NCBI GenBank assembly: GCA_035529715.1
Contig: DATKWF010000046.1
Coordinates: 1-18,801 of the forward strand
DNA: 18,801 nucleotides
Direction: 5' to 3'
Source: DATKWF01 sp035529715
Lineage (GTDB): Bacteria; Chloroflexota; Dehalococcoidia; Dehalococcoidales; RBG-16-60-22
A program made the position numbers and the translations under genes. The notes under the pieces are model-generated. The model was not told the DNA's origin and made no database searches. It saw nothing but the letters and a program-made list of their open reading frames with translations. Position 1 is the first letter of the stretch. The number at the start of each line of letters is the position of its first letter. Shown here one piece after another: positions 13,256 to 18,801 of this stretch.

Positions 13256-14320
13256 TTACTCAACTTTACCGCAAAGCTGTGCTACTTCATCCCGGTCGTT
13301 ACAGAAGGCAAGCAGACTTTCGCTGGTGATTAATCCCCGGTGGTAAAGTTTGATTAGCGCCTGGTCAAATAGCTCCATTCCCAGTCGAGCCTGAGTGCGC
13401 ATGGTGGAGGGTAACTGATAAATCTTACCCTCTCTGATGAGGCTCCTTACCGCCGGGCTGGCCAGCATAACCTCAACGGCAGCTACCCGCCCTGAGTCAT
13501 CAGCTCTGGGGATAAGTGACTGGCACAGGACACCAATAAGCAGGGATGCCAGCCGTGATTGCGCCAGATGACGCTCATGCGGAGGAAAGAGGTCTATTAT
13601 TCTTTCAATAGCCTGAGAGGCGCTGGGGGCATGTCCGGTGGTCAGCACCAGATGTCCGGTTTCAGCTACAGTGAGCACGGCGGCGGCCGTCTCCAAGTCC
13701 CTCATTTCACCAACCAGAATAATATCCGGGTCCTGCCGTAATACATGTTTTAGCGCCCCGGCAAAAGACAGGGTGTCAGTGCCGAGCTCCCGCTGGGTTA
13801 TGGTGCAATTGAGGTCGGGGTAAACATATTCTACCGGGTCTTCAATGGTAACCACATGGCGATTCTCAACACTGTTCAGGTGGTTTATCATAGCCGCCAG
13901 CGTGGTGGACTTGCCGCTGCCGGCGGGCCCGCTGACCACCACCAGTCCGCGCGGCCTAAGCACCAGCTCTCTACACACTTCGGGTAGTCCCAGTTCTTCA
14001 AGGGTGGGTATAGTCAGCGGCAGCAGGCGGATAACAAGGCTAATTGTCCGGCGCTGCTTGGCGGCATTACAGCGAAGCCGGCAAACATCGGGAATGGTGT
14101 AGCCAAAGTCCAGTTCCAGGCGATTCTGAAAGCCTTCCCTATCTTTATCCGAGGCTATCTGGTTAAAAGCCTGGTTGATATCCTCAACAGTTAGCGGCAG
14201 CGCACTATCTAGGGGGCACAGCGCGCCATTAATACGCAATATTGGCGGCCTGGAGACGACGAGGTGCAGGTCAGAGGCACTCTTTGCCATGGCGGAATTA
14301 ACCAAGGAGAAAATATCCAT
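13256..14320 (-). CDS. pilT: Type IV pilus retraction-type ATPase PilT
   Basis: A 354-residue secretion-superfamily hexameric ATPase. An N-terminal PAS-like domain (about 1-100, SDLHLVVSRPPILRINGAL) precedes the RecA-like core. The core has Walker A GPAGSGKST (131-139), the Asp box TIEDPVEY (158-165), Walker B DPDIILVGEMRD (197-208) and a His-box region GHLVLTTGH (222-230). AVRSLIREGK at 290-299 corresponds to the AIRNLIREGK signature that separates PilT (depolymerisation, pilus retraction) from PilB. In this His box the second histidine falls at TTGH rather than the common HTNS form. It would act at the cytoplasmic face of the inner membrane with PilC. The ATG overlaps the stop of the PilM-PilN gene as TAATG, so translation is coupled. 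Confidence 0.95.
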   Translation of the reverse strand: MDIFSLVNSAMAKSASDLHLVVSRPPILRINGALCPLDSALPLTVEDINQAFNQIASDKDREGFQNRLELDFGYTIPDVCRLRCNAAKQRRTISLVIRLLPLTIPTLEELGLPEVCRELVLRPRGLVVVSGPAGSGKSTTLAAMINHLNSVENRHVVTIEDPVEYVYPDLNCTITQRELGTDTLSFAGALKHVLRQDPDIILVGEMRDLETAAAVLTVAETGHLVLTTGHAPSASQAIERIIDLFPPHERHLAQSRLASLLIGVLCQSLIPRADDSGRVAAVEVMLASPAVRSLIREGKIYQLPSTMRTQARLGMELFDQALIKLYHRGLITSESLLAFCNDRDEVAQLCGKVE

Positions 14321-16035
14321 TAACCCTGTCCTCCCACTCTAAGCGTCAGGGTGAAATCCATCCCCTCGCCTTCACTTCTGGTCATGCTGCTGATGGTAAT
14401 CTCGGTAAACTTACCGCTGGCATCCAGTTCCCCGAGATAGGATAAAACCCCCTTTTCACTTGGCGACCAGCCGTCTATGGTCAGTATGCCATCAGCCTGA
14501 TTAATACTGCCCAGGTTTATGTCGCGTGGTAGACTGCTTATCACCACACCTAAATTGCCATCAACCTCGCTATCCTGAGCCTTCAGACTGATAAGCGTTA
14601 AGGTAAAATCCATTCCCTCGTCTTCAACCTCCGCCATGCGGCTAATGGTAATCTCGGCGAACTTACCGCTGGAATCCAGTTCCCCGAGATAGGATAAAAC
14701 TTCTCTTTCACTTGGTGCCCTGCCATCTACGGTGGCGATACTGTCATACTGGTTAATGCCGCTCAGGCTTATGTTATTCGGCAAGCCATCCATTACTACT
14801 TTCAAATTACCATTAACCCGGCAATTCTGGTCTTCAATGTCAGCCAGCGCCAGGGTAAGGTTGTCCCGGGATACCTCTGCTTCAGCAATTTTCGACTTCA
14901 TTTCAGCTATCTTCCCCGCCAGCTCTTGCTGCTGCACCAGCCGCTGCTGAACGAGCTCCGTAGTTGTATACAGTTGACCACGCATTGAGGCGATATCGGC
15001 AGAAGTGCTTTGAATGAGCATTACCAGGAAAGCAATTAAACCAACAGCAACCACCGCACTGGGTAGGGCCAGGACCCTGACCAGAGAAATGGGTTTTGGC
15101 TGGTAGGCAGGCGGCAGGGCGTTTAAATTGGTGACCAAGGGTCCGGTAGCCTTCCCGGATTCCAGCCTTTTAAGAGCCAGACCAATGTTGGCCATGTAAC
15201 GATTCGGGTCCAGTCCTTCAGGGCACTTCATCAGTAGTGATGGTAGTGGCAAAACCGGATAACCAAGTTCATCGGATAAGGACTGGCATTGTTCTGGTTC
15301 AGCAGCCAGCTCCCCGGAAGCAAATATGGGCACGCTGCTGGTAAGGAGTTTTTCCGGATTATTGGAATTATAAAACTTGATGGTCCTATCAATATCATCT
15401 CTTATCATGGGCAATTTATCCTGCCAGGATGATGCTTCGGCAGGGAGCGACACGGTGCGAACGGGCTGAGGAACCCCGCCTGACATGACTACAATGTCAA
15501 ATTCATTTGGCTGGACATCAACAATCACCGCCGCCGCCTCCGGCACCACCCTTGCCAGGAGAAGCGGCTTTATGTCCATAAGACAGGGCTTAAGTCCTGC
15601 CTGGTGCAGAGTATTAATCACAGTATCAGCCACATTACGGGGTACGGATACCAAAAAGACGTGGCTTTTTCCCTCCGGGGACGGGATGGTCTGCCAGGAG
15701 ACATAAAGCTGTTCCAGAGGCACCGGCAGTATTCGCCTCGCCTCCCGCTTCACCGCCTCATCCAGCATCTCCCTGGGTAGCTGGGGTAAAATGATTGGTC
15801 GGGATAGACAGTGGAGCCCGCTAACGCCAACGACGACTTTCTTTGCCCTGGCCTTACAGGTTTTGACAAGTTGCCTGACCTTTTCGGCAACCTCTGCCTC
15901 TTTAATGACCACCGAATTCCGAACCATGCCCGGTTCCAATGGTAAGTCAGCCCATTTCTTTACCCGCTTGCCATGGGTTACCATCAACCGGAGGCTGGTA
16001 TCATCAATATATAAAGTAAGCACCTTTTTCGCCAT
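14320..16035 (-). CDS. PilM-PilN fusion with duplicated PilN domain
   Basis: A 571-residue protein joining two normally separate pilus assembly proteins. Residues 1-295 look like the actin-like PilM (YVSWQTIP and RDDIDRTIKFYNSNNP segments). A linker with NLNALP (303-308), like the NLLP motif of the PilN tail, is followed by one membrane segment (about 318-343) and a coiled coil (about 350-400). Two PilN-type domains follow at 407-481 and 491-565, identical at 50 of 75 aligned residues. Each has the LP, INxxD, SxxxVLSYLGELD and FTLTL positions of PilN. The cytoplasmic PilM part would sit under the membrane and the PilN part outside, contacting PilO. The PilM phosphate loops are weak: IDDTS replaces IGxxS, and VDVQPNE replaces DIG. 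ATG at 16035 lies 2 bases after the PilO stop, behind GGGGTGA. Confidence 0.88.
   Translation of the reverse strand: MAKKVLTLYIDDTSLRLMVTHGKRVKKWADLPLEPGMVRNSVVIKEAEVAEKVRQLVKTCKARAKKVVVGVSGLHCLSRPIILPQLPREMLDEAVKREARRILPVPLEQLYVSWQTIPSPEGKSHVFLVSVPRNVADTVINTLHQAGLKPCLMDIKPLLLARVVPEAAAVIVDVQPNEFDIVVMSGGVPQPVRTVSLPAEASSWQDKLPMIRDDIDRTIKFYNSNNPEKLLTSSVPIFASGELAAEPEQCQSLSDELGYPVLPLPSLLMKCPEGLDPNRYMANIGLALKRLESGKATGPLVTNLNALPPAYQPKPISLVRVLALPSAVVAVGLIAFLVMLIQSTSADIASMRGQLYTTTELVQQRLVQQQELAGKIAEMKSKIAEAEVSRDNLTLALADIEDQNCRVNGNLKVVMDGLPNNISLSGINQYDSIATVDGRAPSEREVLSYLGELDSSGKFAEITISRMAEVEDEGMDFTLTLISLKAQDSEVDGNLGVVISSLPRDINLGSINQADGILTIDGWSPSEKGVLSYLGELDASGKFTEITISSMTRSEGEGMDFTLTLRVGGQG
14341..14817 (-). 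repeat. Internal duplication in the PilM-PilN gene (252-base offset)
   Basis: Two in-frame copies, 14593-14817 (first in the protein) and 14341-14565 (second), are offset by 252 bases or 84 codons. They share a 27-base identical stretch (14422-14448 and 14674-14700). At protein level 50 of 75 positions match. The high DNA identity suggests a fairly recent tandem duplication or later conversion between the copies. Confidence 0.85.
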
Positions 16036-16037
16036 AG

Positions 16038-16601
16038 CTAGTCACCCCGATAACTGTAAATAACCAGCTGGATATTAGCCGATGAATTATCTCCACTGGT
16101 TGCTTCCGGAATAATTATTTCTAACGATTCAACAATACTGGTGGTAAGCTCATTGCTCAAGCCGGTAACGAAACTGACCAGCGCCGGTATATCTCCTTCA
16201 ACTTTCGCCGTAAGGGGTAGAGCCGAGCATGGAATCCCGTCCAGCTCAGCGATGGTCAGACCGGATGAACTAATGTCGGTTACGGCTACACCACAAGCTT
16301 CAGCAATATCAAATAAGATGTTGCTGGTGGCAATGCCCCCGTTTGGTTGAGAGAGCATGCGCCTGGTGGCTTCCAGCTGTGACGTGGTTTGACTCAGTTT
16401 CTCTTCCAGTTCTCCTTGCTGACCGGAAAGCTGCCCAAGTTGAAATCCATTCAGCTTCAGCTGAGACAGGGCAAGCTCCTCATTCAACTGATTTTGCTGT
16501 TTTAATTGTTGAGAATGAAGCAAACTCAAGCTGACCAGCGGAATAATAATGACGCCGATGGTTATGAGTAACCAGCTTGTTTTACTTAGTTTCAGCTTCA
16601 T
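16038..16601 (-). CDS. pilO: PilO-like pilus assembly protein
   Basis: A 187-residue bitopic protein. A short basic cytoplasmic tail (MKLKLSKTSW) leads into one membrane segment (about 9-28), a glutamine-rich coiled coil (about 29-83, QQLKQQNQLNEEL onward) and a C-terminal ferredoxin-like domain (about 90-187, VTDISSSGLTI, LPLTAKVEGDIPALVSFVTGL). This is the PilO layout and it lies directly before the PilM-PilN gene, as pilO and pilN are neighbours elsewhere, though the usual order (M, N, O) is reversed here. PilO pairs with PilN through the coiled coil and periplasmic domain to form the alignment complex. ATG at 16601 has AGGAG 6 bases upstream. The sequence match is structural rather than motif-based, so the name is moderately sure. 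Confidence 0.78.
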   Translation of the reverse strand: MKLKLSKTSWLLITIGVIIIPLVSLSLLHSQQLKQQNQLNEELALSQLKLNGFQLGQLSGQQGELEEKLSQTTSQLEATRRMLSQPNGGIATSNILFDIAEACGVAVTDISSSGLTIAELDGIPCSALPLTAKVEGDIPALVSFVTGLSNELTTSIVESLEIIIPEATSGDNSSANIQLVIYSYRGD

Positions 16602-16623
16602 TGATGGCTCCTGATGCCCCTGA

Positions 16624-17478
16624 TTATCCTGATATCTGCCATGACAATATATAGGTTTTTCCTTCGCTTATCATTACGTCAGCCACTATTCTGGCGGTGG
16701 TTTTCCCGTCTCCGGGACGCGAAGCTGTAGCTGTAATTCTATAGGAGGTGCCGGTAATTTCCCCCACGGCGCCAACATCAGACCTGGAGGCAACCACCCA
16801 GGCATAATGACCTTCCTGGCTGCCTTCACCAGTTATGTAGAAGGTCTGGGTTTGCACCGGGTTAATTTCAGAAACGCTGGGTAGAGGCGTCTCAAATTCC
16901 CAGTTGAGCAGGTAAGCCCCGATTGCATCCAAAGTCTCATCCGGTTCATCAGTGGATAGATTTTCAGCAAAAAGGGCAGCTGAGCCTACCTGATAACTAT
17001 AGCCAATGGGGAGCCTTGCCCCAACTCCTTCCAGGTGTATCACCGGTGTTCCCGGGTTAGGTAGCCAGGTAACAGTAAAGGTATATTTGTAAGCCTGAGC
17101 CTCATCATCCCACACCATTTCCCCGTCAATATCAAGATATTCACTATGCTCGCCGGGCTGGATCATCTCACCAAGATACAGGGTATAAGTCCCCTTTTCT
17201 TCAGTCTGTAGGCTTACTGCCATCTGATTAATATTTTCCGATAGCTGAGCAGCCGGTGAGCCGCCGTTTGCCAGAGTCCACAAGGCATCCTCAGCGCCGG
17301 CCTCAGCCGCATAAATTCCATTCACACTTTCGCCGATAATCCGGCTGCTATTGAGGCTGGTGGCAGTATGGCTGAGACTCGGCGCAATCATGAGGCCGCC
17401 TATAACCAAAAGGGCTAAGACTGCGGGCAGGGCCTGCCCCTTTTCACCGCTTATCATTTGTTTCAAAATTCTTAGCAT
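16624..17478 (-). CDS. PilX-like pilus accessory protein with prepilin-like N-terminus
   Basis: A 284-residue protein from ATG 17478, which has GAGG 5 bases upstream and lies 13 bases after the stop of the previous gene. A longer frame from 17547 would overlap that gene by 56 bases and adds a non-conserved leader, so it was not chosen. The N-terminus GEKGQALPAVLALLVIGGLMIAP is a short basic, glycine-ended leader plus a hydrophobic helix, as in PilX-type proteins, but without Glu at +5. YAAEAGAEDALWTL (56-69) is the helix commonly seen after the membrane part in this group. The rest is beta-rich, extracellular in character, and hypothetical in detail. It lies between two minor pilins and PilO, so a role in pilus priming or tip assembly is likely. 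PilD processing is uncertain. Confidence 0.75.
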   Translation of the reverse strand: MLRILKQMISGEKGQALPAVLALLVIGGLMIAPSLSHTATSLNSSRIIGESVNGIYAAEAGAEDALWTLANGGSPAAQLSENINQMAVSLQTEEKGTYTLYLGEMIQPGEHSEYLDIDGEMVWDDEAQAYKYTFTVTWLPNPGTPVIHLEGVGARLPIGYSYQVGSAALFAENLSTDEPDETLDAIGAYLLNWEFETPLPSVSEINPVQTQTFYITGEGSQEGHYAWVVASRSDVGAVGEITGTSYRITATASRPGDGKTTARIVADVMISEGKTYILSWQISG

Positions 17479-17491
17479 TGTATCCTCATCG

Positions 17492-18022
17492 CTAAAGGTT
17501 TGGCCGATGGTTAATCCGGTATTCCCTGGTCTCCTTTGCCTCATCATAGACAGCGGTCAGTTGTACGGTTAGTGCCGGTGCCTGATAATCAGCTTTACTG
17601 GTGTCATCAGGGTCATCAGGGTCGTAGTAAATATGATCGGCGACAAGTGTTTCTTCATTCGCGCCGGCACTGCTCCAGTGACTTCGCTTAAGCCGGCCAA
17701 TCCCATCAGTCATATCCTGAAAGAAATACGTTGCCGAATGATAGGTCGGCTCATCCTCATAATCCCACTCCGTCCAGTTCAGGATTAATAAATCCGGCGA
17801 AGTCAGATTATCCGCATTAATGCCCTGTGCCATCTGGGCATCGCGGCTAATCCAGTAGCCAGCACTCTGCACCTGGCTTAGTACCGTCATACGGTCGTTA
17901 TTGCGCCCGGTACCTTTACAGATCTGGAACGTGGTTGCGGCTGACGCGCCGGCGATAATGACAATGATAGCCAGAGACACTATCAGTTCAATATGGGTAA
18001 AGCCCTTCTCGCCTCGTTTCAT
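17492..18022 (-). CDS. Type IV prepilin-like minor pilin (PilW-type)
   Basis: A 176-residue protein with a textbook class III leader: MKRGEKG followed by FTHIELIVSLAIIVIIAG. PilD should cut after Gly7, leaving Phe at +1 and Glu at +5, followed by the hydrophobic assembly helix. The body includes two cysteines' worth of little else (only Cys35) and an acidic region (PDDPDDTSKADY), and ends in basic residues. The start is ATG at 18022, overlapping the previous stop as ATGA, so the two minor pilins are translationally coupled. Likely an initiating or tip pilin; assignment to PilW rather than GspJ-like is by position and size only. Confidence 0.82.
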   Translation of the reverse strand: MKRGEKGFTHIELIVSLAIIVIIAGASAATTFQICKGTGRNNDRMTVLSQVQSAGYWISRDAQMAQGINADNLTSPDLLILNWTEWDYEDEPTYHSATYFFQDMTDGIGRLKRSHWSSAGANEETLVADHIYYDPDDPDDTSKADYQAPALTVQLTAVYDEAKETREYRINHRPNL

Positions 18023-18432
18023 CTATCCACCTTGTAACCCTGTAGTCGAATTACAGCTTCTTCAGAATATTTAACAGTAACCGTTATCTTCTGGATGCCA
18101 TCGTCGGGGCTATGCAGAGGCTCAGCCGAGATTACCGCCGAATAGTTAATATAATCTTTGCCGCCGGGTATCGGCGCCGCAGAGTATTCTGTAGCCTCAT
18201 ACGCATAGACATCCCTCTTTGCCCACTCCATCTGACTCTGAGCCAGGCTCACCGCAGTAGTCTGGCCGTCGGCAATAGCCACCGCCTTGGAAGTGGTAGC
18301 CAGACCACTGAGGAAACAAACCGCAATTGCTCCCAGAATTGCCAAAGCTACTATCGTTTCAATGAAGGCCACGCCTTCTTCCCGTCGCGCCAATGCCCTC
18401 AGCCTTCTGGCAATCCGAAAAAGTCGCATCAT
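18019..18432 (-). CDS. Type IV prepilin-like minor pilin (PilV-type)
   Basis: A 137-residue protein. A long basic leader (MMRLFRIARRLRALARREEG, 20 residues) is followed by VAFIETIVALAILGAIAV. PilD should cut after Gly20, giving Val at +1 and Glu at +5, with the usual hydrophobic helix after it. The leader is longer than in most pilins. Two ATGs lie side by side: 18432 has AGGAG only 3 bases upstream, while 18429 has it 6 bases upstream, so the second may be the true start. The remaining 100 residues have the alternating strand pattern of a small pilin head (KITVTVKYSEEAVIRL). It sits 11 bases after pilC and overlaps the PilW-like gene by 4 bases. Confidence 0.85.
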   Translation of the reverse strand: MMRLFRIARRLRALARREEGVAFIETIVALAILGAIAVCFLSGLATTSKAVAIADGQTTAVSLAQSQMEWAKRDVYAYEATEYSAAPIPGGKDYINYSAVISAEPLHSPDDGIQKITVTVKYSEEAVIRLQGYKVDR

Positions 18433-18443
18433 TTTCTCCTGAA

Positions 18444-18801
18444 CTAGAATCCCTGCCCATAGATAGAATACATGGCTGAAGTCAAGGATAAGGCGATGAG
18501 GCCAATTACCCCACCGATAATCAGGGTCATCGCCGGTTGAATGAGGGCAATGAGGGAACGAGTCTTATCTTCGGCTTCAGTCTCATAGCTTCTAGCTACC
18601 GCCAGTAAAGTTGTGTCAAGGCTACCGGTTTCCTCACCAACACTGACCATTTGCACCATCATCGGCAAAAAGAGAGGGTTCTTTGACATCGGTTGAGATA
18701 AGCCTTCACCTTTAATCATACCCTTCTGGACGTCGGTGAGCGCCTTAGCCATCACTCTGTTACCACTGCCCTGAATAACCAGAGCCAGGACTTCGGTTAA
18801 G
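18444..18801 (-). CDS. pilC: Type IV pilus inner-membrane platform protein PilC, C-terminal part (cut by window edge)
   Basis: The last 119 residues of a GspF/PilC family protein; the frame is open to the right edge, so the start lies outside. The visible part begins LTEVLALVIQGSGNRVMAKAL, continues with a GEGLSQPM-type segment and LPMMVQMVSVGEETGSL (the GExTG motif typical of T2SSF domains), and has a conserved loop then a membrane segment ALIQPAMTLIIGGVIGLIALSL. It ends in AMYSIYGQGF. PilC links the cytoplasmic motor ATPases to the growing pilin filament. The internal GTG/ATG at 18755 is not a start, because the upstream sequence is also conserved in type. The rest of the locus, probably with pilB, should lie to the right; that is inference. 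Confidence 0.92.
   Translation of the reverse strand, partial: LTEVLALVIQGSGNRVMAKALTDVQKGMIKGEGLSQPMSKNPLFLPMMVQMVSVGEETGSLDTTLLAVARSYETEAEDKTRSLIALIQPAMTLIIGGVIGLIALSLTSAMYSIYGQGF

Noticed and set aside
17479..17547. Longer start for the PilX-like gene
   Set aside because: It would overlap the PilW-like gene by 56 bases and add a non-pilin leader; ATG 17478 has a good ribosome site and gives a normal short leader.
18444..18755. Complete 103-residue gene starting at 18755
   Set aside because: The frame is open to the window edge and the upstream residues fit PilC, so this is the end of a longer gene.

Overview
The window reads as a chromosomal segment of a Chloroflexota bacterium, most likely class Dehalococcoidia or a relative. 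This is an inference from gene content: a stand-alone methionine synthase activation protein, a Drg/Obg-like TGS GTPase, a bacterial GH3-type acyl-adenylating enzyme, an HTH plus orphan KAS II pair, a small winged-helix regulator, and a type IV pilus locus with a PilM-PilN fusion. Base composition is moderate and even. GTG and TTG starts are frequent and most genes have good Shine-Dalgarno sites. I see no rRNA, tRNA, transposase, phage gene or CRISPR array.

Region 1 (1-3839, all minus strand) is a housekeeping run read from right to left: uvrC, a TGS-domain GTPase (stop and start overlap as TAATG), a flavodoxin, a small zinc-ribbon protein, and the start of a vitamin-B12-dependent methionine synthase activation protein that runs off the left edge. 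Region 2 (3840-4348) is the only gene-free stretch above 300 bases. It holds a possible uvrC promoter, a G-quadruplex motif inside a perfect 16-bp hairpin, a degenerate tandem array with a 46-55 base period, and two more G/C-rich hairpins.

Region 3 (4349-8095, minus) pairs a large membrane-bound GAF-GAF-GGDEF-HD-GYP cyclic-di-GMP protein with a LuxR-type response regulator whose receiver lacks the usual acidic pair. The first gene has a near-consensus promoter so close to its ATG that a leaderless mRNA is predicted. Region 4 (8177-11504) is divergent. A GH3-family acyl-adenylating protein reads left, and an excisionase-like HTH protein overlapping a KAS II (FabF-type) gene reads right. A perfect TTCTAGAA-containing inverted repeat lies in the shared promoter region. 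Region 5 (11557-12255, minus) has two small genes, a winged-helix regulator and a possible ribbon-helix-helix protein, behind a strong sigma70-type promoter, with a stem-loop between them.

Region 6 (12366-18801, minus) is a type IV pilus assembly locus. Read from the right it holds the C-terminus of PilC, three prepilin-like proteins (PilV-, PilW- and PilX-like), PilO, a PilM-PilN fusion with a recently duplicated PilN domain, PilT, and the prepilin peptidase PilD. PilD has its own promoter and a predicted leaderless start. The locus probably continues to the right with the rest of pilC and other pilus genes. Pili and cyclic-di-GMP signalling often work together in surface behaviour, so the neighbourhood may be functionally linked, but the sequence does not prove this. 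The most unusual items are the PilMN fusion with its internal duplication, the two predicted leaderless genes, the GH3/HTH/KAS divergon with its operator-like palindrome, and the repeat cluster upstream of uvrC.
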